From contig NW_024104376.1 in assembly GCF_003945595.2 (NCBI RefSeq), forward strand, positions 2,790,001 to 2,854,000: a DNA stretch of 64,000 nucleotides. The letters run 5' to 3'. The stretch comes from Pipra filicauda (taxonomy: Eukaryota; Chordata; Aves; Passeriformes; Pipridae). A model generated the notes under the pieces. The model saw only the letters and a program-made list of their open reading frames with translations, did not search any database and had not been told where the DNA came from. Within the stretch, counting starts at the first letter, position 1, and each line of letters begins with the position of its first letter. Shown piece by piece: positions 1 to 10,345 of this stretch. Both the position numbers and the translations under genes were made by a program.

Positions 1-172
1 TATTAGAAAAAATTTCTTCACCCAGAGGGTGGTTGGCCACTGGAAGAGGCTCCCCAGATGGCCTGACAGAGTTCAAGAAGCATTTGGATAAGACTCCTGG
101 GCACATGGTGTGACTCTTCGGGATGGTCCTGTGCAGGACTCAGGGTTGGACTCAATCCTTTATTCTATGATC
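1..172 (+). mobile_element. CR1 LINE, 3' end fragment
   Basis: The stretch reads as the end of the CR1 ORF2 and 3' UTR in sense orientation: the forward-strand equivalents of the CR1 words for 'fails/attains ... TTCTTCACCCAGAGGGTGG', 'AAGCATTTGGATAAGACTC' and 'GGTTGGACTCAATCC' appear in order, and the segment stops at a single ATTCTATGA-type unit near 164-172, the signature 3' terminus of bird CR1. The left edge is the window edge, so the full length is unknown. CR1 is the dominant avian LINE, moved by its own reverse transcriptase; this copy is decayed and only its 3' tip is visible. No target duplication is expected for CR1 and none was seen. The identification is by recognition of the family, not by a search. 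Confidence 0.85.
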
Positions 173-3116
173 TGAATGGGTATTGAAATCCAGCACCTGA
201 ACCCTGCTTTATCCAATCCAAGATATGTTTCAGCTGTAAGTACTTTGAATCCAAGCAATTCGTGCAAACACTGGTGCCTGTTGACACCCAGCATTGACCT
301 TTCCCCACCCTCTATGTGCTTTATTATATAGCCACTATAGTATTAAAGATCAGTCTTTGTTTGACAGATGTTGCTCACGAATTTTGTCTGTCTTCATGAT
401 CAATGTGCAATGCCCTCCTGGCCCTGACTGCTTGGGATCATGAGCTGCTGGAGGGCATTTTTCTCTCCGTGGTCGGCTGGATTCCCATTTAGCACTCAGG
501 TCTCCAGTAGCAGCAGCTGGGACCTGCCTAGAGGGGAGAGGCTGTTGGTGCATGTTGATGATACTGTATCCCAGCTAAGAATCAGCATATTGACCTCCAG
601 ACCTGAAGGGTCCATACAGACAAATATTTTGTTTGAAGACACTCCAAAGCATGAGCCAATGCAATCTTGCATGGATTTTTTTTTTTTCGTGGATCATTTT
701 AAAGTCATGGATGGAATTACTACATACCAAAAGACATTTGATTTTTTTTCTTTTCCTACAGCTGCATCATTTAACTTCCTTAGGAGAATCTGGAATTATT
801 TTCTCTGAAACATACTGACTTAAGCACACCTATTTTGTATGGAAAGAAAGTTAATTAAGTTTCCCGAACAAGAGCCTTCCGCTTGCTTTCATGCCTTGAT
901 TCAGAAATTCAAAGTCAGTGAGCAACTGTAATAGAAACAGTAGTCTTTATAGGGAGTTACACACATATAGTAGCTCTCTAATTTGTTTGAAAAGAAGGGT
1001 TATATTTTTCATTCTAATGTCAGCCTTGCTTTCTGCGTTATAGCACCAATGCACAGGATGAATAATTTTATTCTGCAAATAACTGCACGATGATTTATCC
1101 TACAAAATATCTGTTGTCTCCGTAAGGCAGAGTTGAATCAAAGAGGAGCTGAAGCCTCTTGCGATTCTTTACCATCAATACAGCACTAATTTGCCCTCCA
1201 TTTGCCCTTGCTGCTGATTGCACAAGGTAGTCTGTGCCATCTGCACATGAATATATTTGGGAAATGGCTAAGACTGTATCACTAGATAGGAAAGGAGGGA
1301 GGGTGGACACCGAGATGCCTGTAGGACATTCCTAGTGCTGTGCACAGGCCAAACCCCAGGATAGAGCTGGAAGGTAGATCGTCAAGTGTATGGGAAAACT
1401 GAAACTTTTACACTTGGGAAAATGTTTCCAGATCTAGGAGAACTTGGAAAAACAGAGGTATGTGTTTGCCATAGTCATGATGATACTCTCTGGGCATTTC
1501 TCTCCAATTTCATTTTTCTTTGCATCTCTCTCTGTGCTGTCTTTCTACATAAACATCTACATATGTCAGAGACCTCTTAAAGGTTAAAGAAGTCTATGCT
1601 GTGTTTATTCCACCTGTCAGTGCTACTTTAAATGTAAGATTTTCTACCTCCAGTCCTGAATCATTCTCCCAATGAACAACCCGAGGAGCAAATGGACTCA
1701 ACGTATCTGAGCAGGGGGGCTTAACAAAGGTCTTTGACTAAAAAACCTTTGAAACAGTCAAAGCAAGTATAACCAAGTGTTCCCCTATAGGCAGAAAACT
1801 ACTGTAGCTTCATATAAACTGTAACTACTCTTCACTTATTTCCTTTTACTCCCTGTTTGCACCCTACAACCTGTTTAAGGTCTGATTTAATTTCTGGAAA
1901 AAAAATATAAGAGAGGTTATTTCACAACATTAGAGCAGCAATACCCAAATGCAGTCTTACGAGGGTAAAAGCAACCCACAATTGGAGGCATTGTGTAGGA
2001 ATATTAAAACTGTATTTCTGTTAGGAGCATTGTGAAGAATGTGCAGCACATGTGACTAGTGTGGCTCTTACTGTGATAACAACGCTGTCAAGCCGGACTC
2101 AATGCAGTGTCACTCTGTCCTTAATCTCACATAAGCCTGCAAAGCCATTTTTATTATATTTGCCGCACAACACTAATGAAATCAGTTGCATAAATAACCC
2201 TTAATTTTCTGTGGGACTCTAGTCTTTATTAAAAACAAGGTTAATTACAGTGGTGAGTTTTTAATATGTTGGTGCTTACCTTCATTTACAATGTCAAGGT
2301 CTGGGATTCTACCGGTCAATTAAGCTGCGTTTTCAAATCTGTGGCAGTCTCTTGATTGACTGATTAGAGCTTAGAAGTAGGTGTTTGTGTAGGTTTTTCT
2401 CTCTTTTCTGAATTTCAGCAGGTCCAAATTCCATAGTCAGCAGCTCACACACAAGAAATTGTTGTTGGTTCATTTGGAGCTGTGAGCCTTGGATGTAGGG
2501 GGTGGGAAAGAGCAGAGACTCACTCTGGTGTGAATCTAATTATGCCATTCAGTTACTCCACTTTACTCTGAAGCAATCAAATGCAGAATGTGATCCATGA
2601 ACATCAGTAGAAATTGGTCTATAAATAGTTCACCTTAAGCTACTGCAAGTACCTAAAGGACGTGAGAGTTCATTTCTCTGTTCCAAATGATGGAAACCCC
2701 AGTTGGTAAATTTTTACATGTTAGGTACTCACTGAGGTGTGTGTGTAGGACACTCATGATACATGTTAAATAGACAACTTACATACTATTTCCTCTGCTT
2801 AGGGACCTACCTCTCTACTTGCTTTACAGAGAATTTGCATCCTTAACTTTGGTCACAGTGATGTGACACCTTCACAGGTCTGCAAGGAGAAGTGTGAATT
2901 ACTCTCCTCATTATGTCTGAGGGTGTGACTGAGGGACATTTGCACTGCATTATACAAACTGCCAGATGATCACTGTCCTCCAACAAAGACATAGGATGGG
3001 AGTGAAGGACCAGTGTCCGACTTTATTTCCAGCTCAAAGCACTTGGGAGCCATTTTTCTGCCCTCCTCACTTCTCCTCCAACATCACAAGATTGACCTTT
3101 CATCTGTCAGGTTGTT
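173..3116. other. No gene seen; A+T-rich noncoding DNA
   Basis: All open frames are short and read as chance translations. No repeat family was recognised. The part from about 2040 to 2360 is unusually 'clean' looking, with several TAAT/ATTA cores and CAATTAA words, and could be a conserved noncoding element (see findings). Short T runs occur at 677-688 and near 741-748. Confidence 0.6.
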
Positions 3117-3870
3117 AATCATGGAATTGTTTAGATTGGAAAAGACCTTTAGGATCATCAAGTCCAACCATTAACTTAGCACTGCCACTAAACTATGTCC
3201 CTAAGCAACACATCTATGCCGAGACACATTCACAGATCTTTTAAATACTTCTAGAGAAGGTGACTCAACCATGTCCCTGGGCAGTCTGTTTCAGGGCTTC
3301 ACAACCATTTTGGTGAAGATTTTTTCCTGCAGAAAACTGCAATTCTGCTGACATCCCTCCTTATTTCTCAAAGAACTGAAAATTCTATAATTTCATGATC
3401 ATTTTGACCAAGACAGTTTCCAACCATTGCACCACCCACCTGTCCTTTTCTGTTCACAAACAGCAGGTCCAGAGGGGCACATCCTTTAGTTTCCTCCCTC
3501 TCTAGCTTTGTTAGGAAATTCTCTTTCACACACTCCGGGAACCTTCTGGACTGCTTGCTCTCTGTTGTGTTGAATTTTCAGCAGACATCTGGCAAGCCTA
3601 AGTCCCCCACAAGAAAAAGGGCCAGTGATTGTAACACTTCTTCCAGCTTCTAATAAAACATTTCATCTGTCTCTTCATCATGGTTAGGTGGCAGAATCCC
3701 CCTGTGATATCTGCTTTATGATCATCCCCATCATCAAGCTCTAGACAGGCAAAACACTCTCTAACATACAGGGCTACACCATCGGCTCTCCTTCCTCGTC
3801 TGTCCATTCTAAAGAGTTCATACACATCCACTGAAGCACTCCAGTTGTGTGAGTTATCCCGACATGTTCC
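3117..3870 (-). mobile_element. CR1 LINE, antisense, 3' portion (split by LTR)
   Basis: On the reverse strand this is a CR1: the left edge carries the complement of the CR1 3' UTR (ATGGAATTGTTTAGATTGG followed by an AAGACCTTTAGGATCATC word), then degenerate C-terminal ORF2 sequence to about 3380, then sequence typical of the region between endonuclease and reverse transcriptase (3440-3600) and of the endonuclease itself (3600-3860). Most of the reverse-transcriptase domain is missing, so the copy is internally deleted. It is interrupted exactly after 3870 by an LTR and resumes at 5150; the bases GTTCC are duplicated on both sides. It is the older of the two elements because the LTR sits inside it. 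Boundaries on the left are good to about 5 bases. Confidence 0.85.
3601..3815 (-). pseudogene. CR1 ORF2 endonuclease-domain remnant
   Basis: Reverse-strand translation contains a recognisable piece of the CR1 apurinic-like endonuclease: a GVALYVRE core (bases about 3765-3788), then a degenerate LELDDGDD...KADI segment and a GGFCHLT stretch in the position of the usual GVCYRPP block. In intact CR1 this endonuclease nicks target DNA for target-primed reverse transcription. Here the frame stays open only because the surrounding sequence happens to lack stops; upstream residues in the same frame belong to the inserted LTR, not to CR1. The downstream catalytic DFN block is degenerate. It is not functional. 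Confidence 0.7.
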
Positions 3871-5144
3871 TGAGTTTAAAAAAATGGTAACCCCCGAGGG
3901 AGTGGTGTCTCTCTTGGTGTTGACCCAATCAGCACCCCTGCAAAATTTAAACATATCACACCAGACCAGAAAAGAAGGATGATGAGGTGGTTGGAGAAGA
4001 AGTGGCCATGTTCTGAGACCACGAGGAGTGAGAGAGGGGGCTAAGAGCCCTGCTGGGGGGCCACGGCCCCCCAGCCCCTGGCTGGGGTCATGGAAACTTG
4101 GAAACAGTGTTAAACTGGACTGAGTTCTGTGACTAGAAAAGCTGAGGGAATTTCTCCACTGTGAGTGGGCAGCAGAAGACAGAAAAGAGGCGGCAGAGGC
4201 AGTGCTGAGTGGAAGGCTATGGCTGAAAGCCAAAAGAGATAAGAGGGAAGCAGCAAAGAAGGCATACAGCAATGCAGAGAGATATCCTGCAAGGAGAGAG
4301 AGCCGGCAACAGAGCAGAGAAAGCTCAACAAAGACAGTTTTGGGGGTAAGAACTGAAGCAAAGCCCCTAAACCCTTTTGAGACCCCTCCTAAGAGGAGGG
4401 AGTGGACTCCTACTGGATGGAAGTCCTAAAATGCAACATGCAGCAGAGAGAAAGAGGAGCTAAGAAGCTCAGATGTCCTGGAAGCTGGACCGGGACGGCC
4501 AGATGGAATGTGGAGGAGGGCCTTGCCTCCCCCTGCTGCTGCCAAGCTGGCGGACTGAGACAGAGCAAAGGAGCTCTGATAGAACACTTAGGGCAAGGAC
4601 TGAACTGAAAGCTGTCCTAAATGTTCTGACTCGAGGGAACTCAACCCCTCGAGGAAGGGACCTTCATGGGGGTCTTACACTCCATGATATGACGTGGTGA
4701 AGCGAGCCTGTCCCTGCTATCGCAGTCCACGGGAGAGAGACCTTCGCTTGGAGTCGAAGGGCCAAGAGGGGTGAGAGGAGACCTCCCTTGCGTGTAATGG
4801 AGAGAGAGATCCAGCTACAACACTCCAAGCTACAGCTGCTGCATTGAGGAGAAGAGACTGCTGCCCTAAAGGTGGAAAGTATCTTTCCTTCTTCCCTTCT
4901 GAACTTTTATTTGAGGGAAAAGAGATTTGATCCAATGTAAATACTGCTTTGTCATAGGAGAGATAGTTAAGATTATGTATATAATGTATTATAATATTTA
5001 TTTGTGTAGTGATTGTAATACAATTCCCTTCCCCCCATATTGAGTCTTGTGTTGTGTCTGGAAAACCCCTCTCACACTGGGGTGAGTTGTGGGAGGGGAG
5101 CCTGGACTCAGGAACTGGATTTTTGGGGGTCTCAAACCACCACA
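3871..5144 (+). mobile_element. Solo LTR of an endogenous retrovirus, nested in CR1
   Basis: A 1274-bp insert begins TG and ends CA and is flanked by a perfect 5-bp duplication, GTTCC (3866-3870 and 5145-5149). Removing the insert and one GTTCC leaves continuous CR1 sequence, which proves the boundaries. It shares long blocks with the LTR at 13957-15216: the ACCAGACC(A/G)GAAAAGAAG word, the AGCCCCTGGCTGGGG word, GATATGACGTGGTGAA, and the TCTCACA...GAGATGTGGGAGGGG-type 3' region. Its first ~30 bases differ from that copy, so its 5' tip is diverged or rearranged. Two perfect hairpins are visible: a 10-bp stem at 4053-4062/4065-4074 and an 8-bp stem at 4630-4637/4646-4653. No gag, pol or env sequence adjoins it. 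A 5-bp duplication suits ERVL-like or some other avian ERVs; I do not assign a named family. The + orientation is inferred from the sister LTR. Confidence 0.88.
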
Positions 5145-5310
5145 GTTCCTGTGTTTGCAGTTATGTCATGGTTTTCCTGCTGCACAACTGCTTCCAACTC
5201 TTCTTGTTTGTTGACCATGCTGCAGTTGAGCTTTTGAGCCCACCATCTTTTTTATGCCCTGATTTGTATGAGTCTGTTCCCAGGTTCTTCTTTATTTTCT
5301 GACATCAATA
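5145..5310 (-). mobile_element. CR1 LINE, antisense, 5' continuation of the 3117-3870 copy
   Basis: After the LTR, CR1 sequence resumes with GTTCCTGTGTTTGCAGTTAT and the TCATGGTTTTCCTGCTGCAC block, which matches the equivalent place in the CR1 at 55121-56340 (around 55970-56030). Similarity fades near 5310, by a TTCTTTATTTTCTGACATCA word, where the copy was probably 5'-truncated or has decayed. It encodes no open reading frame of note. Confidence 0.8.
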
Positions 5311-6242
5311 ATAGAATGTCATCACAGAGAAATGAGATGCTGATCTTGGTTGATATTTTGTGAGCCTTGTATTTTCTGCCTTTTCTACCTGACCTTAAGC
5401 TCTAGAAACTTTCTCTTCTTAATGAGAAGAAAATATTTCTCATTTAGTCACAGGATGCTGGGAGCTGGATTTTGAGTGAAAATACTGCATAATAGTACAC
5501 TGGTGACATAATGAGAAAACTCACCGAGTGTAGCATTCATCTCAGCCTTCCTCAAATCTGTTCATGAATCCTCAGCTGCTTTGAGCTTGAAACCACAGGC
5601 CTTGTGCTTTCTTCAGCTGTATGCAGGAGAAGGGCTGGAGCCCAGCAATTAGCCTCCCTGTCTACCTTGCAGTTGTAATTAGGGAAAGCATTGGCTGTGG
5701 CATGCTACCCACCTGGAGAGAAGAAGGTCACTGCTGTAGCCCTTCCACATTCATTTGCACACCTGCCAAGGGCCAGTGACAGCGTGGTCCACTGGTCACA
5801 GGCATTACCCAGTGACAGAAGGCTGTAAGCTATGAAAAGTTTTTAGTTACAAGCCTTTTTGTGAATTAACCCCAACAGGCAACTAAGCACCACATAGCTG
5901 CTCCCTCCCTCCCTGTCTTCAAACCGAAGTCCCAGTGGGAAGGAAGGGAGAGAAAAGGAAGATAAAAAGTGAGAAAACTCATGGCTCAAGATTAAAAAAA
6001 AAAAACACAAAAAAACATAAAAAAAAAAACCAAACAAAAAAACCACACAAAAAAACCCCAACTTAAAAATCACAGGAGAAATGGAAGAAGAAAGCAAGCA
6101 AAACAAAACAAGCTATGCAGAGGCCATCACTCACCACCTCCCACGGGTAGCACGATGCACAGCTAATTCCTGAGCAAAAGAGCAAAAGATGCGTAACCTC
6201 CCTAAATCTCCTTCTCTCTCTTTTTTTTTTTTTTAAGTTGCT
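5311..6242. other. No gene seen; contains an A-rich run and a T run
   Basis: Noncoding sequence without a recognised repeat family apart from the A-rich low-complexity tract at 5992-6060 and a pure T run at about 6221-6234. Confidence 0.6.
5992..6060. repeat. A-rich low-complexity tract
   Basis: About 69 bases of A runs broken by single C or CAT/ACC interruptions. It has no regular period and reads as low-complexity sequence. On the reverse strand it gives a long hydrophobic F/V-rich chance translation, which is not a protein. Confidence 0.85.
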
Positions 6243-6492
6243 GAGCATGACACATATATGCCACGGATATCTCTTTGGCTAGTTTGGGTCATCTGCCTCG
6301 TTATGTCCCTGCCCGGCCTACTGTGCTGCCCCCACCAAGGGTGGGGAGCAGAGTAAGAAACAGTAATGTTCAGCAATGGATAAAACATTTGTCTGTTATT
6401 GGCATTGTTTTGGTCACAAATCTAAACCACAACACCATATAAGTTGCTATGAAGAAAATTAACCCCATCTCCCACTTAGGCCCAGTACAATC
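6243..6492 (+). mobile_element. Probable ERV-derived repeat fragment
   Basis: The block from the GGTCATCTGCCTCGTTATGT word through AACAGTAATGTTCAGCAATG, AAAACATTTGTCTGTTATTG and GAAGAAAATTAACCCCATC resembles a high-copy passerine repeat that I associate with the 3' internal/LTR-proximal part of an ERV. The order and spacing of these words, and a locally higher G+C and CpG content, support it. No duplication or LTR terminus could be found, so it is a fragment with uncertain ends. Recognition is from memory only. Confidence 0.5.
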
Positions 6493-9400
6493 CCCTGTCT
6501 TTGAAAAGAACAGCTTAATACAGGACTGTTGTTAGGTAATGTTATCCATGCTTTCAATAGAATTTAGTACCTGTTCTTTATTCTTTTTCATTTGTAAAGC
6601 TCCTCTGAGCTGCAGGAAAAGATTTGAATAAAAGAAAAGGCAAAGTCACTCTCATCCTCTTGGGACAAAATGTTCCTGCTGGTTTTCTACTATTTTACTT
6701 CAAAGCAAGAGTATCAGGAACAGCTACAGCACTGAGTATGATGAACTACAGGTGTACCTAATGTTATTCAACATAAAATGTGTCACGATAAAGTAATCCA
6801 GGAATATCAGTCACTGTTGTGCTGGGAAAGGTGAGTCAGACAGGTGCTCCATGGAATACATCACTCTCTGGACAAGTTGCAGGGAGGCTCAGAAGTGCAC
6901 GTGTCACTCCTGGCTCTGCTTGTGGTCGTGACTAAATATGAGCTCACACTGTTGTTTGGTGGCATTGGGTTGTATTTCCCTGAAAATCCAGAGCCTTTGG
7001 CAGAGACGCTTGAGTTTGGATGGACACCTGTGTTTCTCATTACTTCCCAAGGTGAGCACTGCATTTGCAGAGTCCTATCTTGACCTTGACTCAAGACAAG
7101 GCTGCCTGATTTGTGAGCAGGTGGGCTCTGTGTTGGTCATTTTTCAGTTTTGTGTGGTCTTCAGCAAGTCAGTTCCCAGGATCTTTTCTTTAACTGTTGT
7201 TGAAGGTTTTTAAACGACGGGAGTGTAGTGGAGATATGTGAATATTTCCCAGAAATAGTGTTTGAGATTTTATAAATGCATGCTGAGCATGTGTTTGTGT
7301 GTGTAGGATATGTACTGTATGATGTGAATGATACTGTACAGTCAGTTGGTTGTAGTGACTGGGAGATTTGTCCCCTATGGCACTACAGTCCTGAGAACTG
7401 GGTCCTGGGATCCATTACAGAACTATGGTAGATTTGATGTGCTCTGGCATATGATAACCTCCTCTTTTGCAGCTGTTTGGCCCTCTGAAGAGCCATTGTT
7501 CACCATTGTTTTCAGACCTGAATAACCTTTTTGGTATTATAAGGCAGACAATGGACACTCTTCTTGGCACAAAGATGAATACCTGCTTTAATCAGAGTCA
7601 GGGCTGAAATAGGGCCTTGCAAAGCCATCTGTAAGCACATCCTGCAGAAGGGGGCAATTTTCATACCAGTCACACGAAGATATTTGGGTTTGCTTTTTAC
7701 TACGGTTATACTGTGTTATGTGGGCTCTGTTATAAGCACTGACCATGGGGACAACACTATGGACCTTACACAAACTAATGACCCATGATGAAGATGCTAT
7801 AGACTTTTCTCTGCATAGCATTTTTTGAAACTCATTCTTTTTGGTAATAATAATTGCAGACAAAAATAGTAATTATACTACAGAGAAGTCTGTGTTTTAG
7901 AGTGTATTCTCAAAAGGAGCAAACCCCATCAGGCAGACCGAATTCAGGAGGCTGTCAGGAGGCTGCACTAACTGCATTTACACATGTCTGTGCTCTCCCC
8001 CATTTTTCACAGGCTACAAATCCACAGCTAGGGACACTCATCAAAAACAGTCTCTTCAAGGATCTGTTTCTCATAACAAAGAAAGAGATGGTATTTACTG
8101 CTTTTCTTAAAGAAAAGTGTTTTCTTTATATATACAATAAGGGATTGCCATTGCACCCTCTCTAAAGAGCATACACAACTTTTATGGTACTTAAAAGTGT
8201 TTCTGTCAGTGAACAGCTACAGAATTAATAAACCCTTCAAGGCCTAGTATGGCAAGATTTCTGTTACCACGCAGGTAGCACAGGAGTTGCCAGAAGCAGA
8301 TGTTGTGAAAGCTGCAGAGAATAATCGATGTTTAGTACAGAAGGTAGAGAAAGACACTGATGAAAATAAATGGAAATATGTTTTTCTTAACAAATATTTG
8401 TCAAGAGCCTAATTTCTGTGGTATGGACCAAAATTGTTGCTGATATTTTCTGTAGTGAAGTTTCTTCTGATTTGCTCAAAGTCTCCATCTGCACTCTGAG
8501 TCATCCACTTTATTCCTGGAGTGGGTACGTAAGACAGACTTTCATATCCACAGGACCCTGGCATCCTCCTGCAAAATGCTCCATCTAGGAAAGGTTGAGG
8601 CAGATGGGTAATATAGGTCTGGGGCTACCTGCTTGCCACTGTATAAAAAGAGGCCTGAGAGAGAAAAATCAGCTTTGTATCTGGATCCTTCCCTCTGGCT
8701 TTTTTCTTTTCCTAACATTAAGTGTTTAAACTTTCTTCTAAATGCTTAAAACAGCAGTTATGTCTCATCTATCTTTTTACTTTCCTGGCTGGATCTATAG
8801 GCAATACAGTTTGGCATAGCTCTATTGAAATCAGAGGAACGATCCCAGTTTCCACCAAATGATGCGGATCTGGTGTTTAAAATGCATATTCAGAATAAAA
8901 GAGTCCTGTACAGAAAGTAGCTGTGGGTAATGAGGCAAGGATTTCAGCTAGAGGTTTCCGAAGTATTTATGAGCCTTAGAGCTGCATTTCTCATAGCTAG
9001 GAAAATAATATCTGTTCTGTCACTTGTTAATATAATTATCCTCTGTTTCAGGAGAATTAGCAAGTCACAGTGCATTTAGGAACTGCTGCATTGGTGTTTT
9101 ACAAAGTTGAAAGAAGATAATGTATTTGACGCATTTAGTGGTCCAAAATATGTGTTATGTTTGTCTTTGGAAAAGATTCTGTTACCTGTCCTTCTCTACA
9201 GACAATCATTGGCCCGTCAGTGTGAATAATTTGTTTTGCTCTGGAAAATTTCAGCCCCTGCTAGGATTGACTAAGAGGAATTGTTGTTTCAGCAATAATC
9301 TCTGTTGATGTGCTGTGCATTAAGCAATAAGCGGCTGCTGAAATTGATTAATCATCGAAGTGGAGATGAGATTTTAAGGCAATTTCAAATTCTGTTCATT

Positions 9401-10142
9401 GCACTCATATTTTTTTATTAAATATCCCCTTGTTGTGCTGTTATGTACAAGATGAATAGAACTTGTTTTTATCAGACTTCTCGGTGTCATACATTACTTC
9501 CTAAACATTTGGGATGTTTGAAAATCCCAGATATAAGCAGCTCTATTTCCAAGCCTTCACTGAGGAAGGAGAAAAGGATAACCTTGTCTTTTAAAACATA
9601 TTTGTCTGTGGTTTCTTGTGTGACAGCAGATTTTTTTTCCACTTGCAATATATACAACAAGGAGAATTGCCAGAGCAGGTCAAACCCAAGGTTGATGAAG
9701 GCCAGTCTTCTGCAGCTGGCAGCAGACAGCACCAGCTGCTTCAAAAGAGGAGACAAGAAGTTTCACAGCTAGTGGCAATTTGAAAATTAACCTTTGAGAA
9801 GTTTTCTCTCAGTTTCCATGGGTGGAAAATTCATTTACACCTGGAGGTAGGAGGCTTTGCAGGTCTTCCTTTTCTTTCTTTTCTCTTTTTTTTTTTCTTT
9901 TCTTTTTCTTTAGGGTTTGCTACTATAATTCTGCCCATTCTTGATACTTGTATACGATCTTGCATCTTTTTGATTCCTGCAAAGCTCTCAACCTTGATGA
10001 TATCCTGTGCCAAAGAGGTGAATTTAAATTGGTAAGAAACACTGTGTCCTTGTATCAGTACAAAATATGTCACCTTCCAGTCTCAACAAGTCTGTTGTGT
10101 TTCTAACAGTTTGTGTTATCAGTGCCTGGTTAGTTGCAAGTT
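6493..10142. other. No gene seen; noncoding DNA
   Basis: Open frames are short and none reads as a known protein. No repeat family recognised apart from the pyrimidine tract at 9864-9911. The part about 9190-9420 looks like a candidate conserved noncoding element, including a perfect TGATTAATCA palindrome at 9345-9354. Confidence 0.6.
9864..9911 (+). repeat. Polypyrimidine tract (C/T-only, ~48 nt)
   Basis: Almost pure C/T from 9864 to 9911, immediately followed by TAGGG. It looks like a strong 3' splice-site polypyrimidine tract and AG, but the downstream frames are not recognisably coding, so I treat it as low-complexity sequence. Confidence 0.75.
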
Positions 10143-10154
10143 TTAGGCCACAGT

Positions 10155-10333
10155 TATCATCATCATATCATGGCTAGGCTTTGCGAACGAAGATTTAGGA
10201 AGGCTCTATCCACATTTGTTACAGGCACGCTGGTGGCTTATGAGGCCAATACGAGATAGACATATCTGATTGCAAAAGGCACGGTAGAAAGACTCCTTAG
10301 ATGGCATATTCTGCAAGACACGGTTCTTTCTGC
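10155..10333 (-). mobile_element. RTE-type LINE copy A, 5'-truncated 3' end
   Basis: A 179-bp antisense insert flanked by a perfect 12-bp target duplication, TTAGGCCACAGT (10143-10154 and 10334-10345). Read on the minus strand it starts inside the last ~40 codons of the ORF, runs to a TAG stop (complement of 10206-10208), then a ~50-nt 3' UTR containing AAATCTTCGTTCGCAAAGC, and ends in an ATGATATGATGATGA-like tail. The encoded terminal zinc finger has lost its first cysteine (FYRAFC where copies B-D have FCCAFC). The short 3' UTR and trinucleotide-like tail are RTE features; the closest named group is likely AviRTE. Its 5' truncation point lies within 4 nt of that of copy D. Confidence 0.85.
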
Positions 10334-10345
10334 TTAGGCCACAGT

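Noticed and set aside
3598..4272. 224-codon reverse-strand open frame
   Set aside because: It runs from the inserted LTR into the CR1 endonuclease remnant. The left part is decayed CR1, the right part is antisense LTR; it is a chance fusion, not a gene.
9864..9925. Polypyrimidine tract plus AG as a 3' splice site
   Set aside because: Downstream frames show no coding signal and no matching donor site could be argued; low-complexity C/T tract is the simpler reading.
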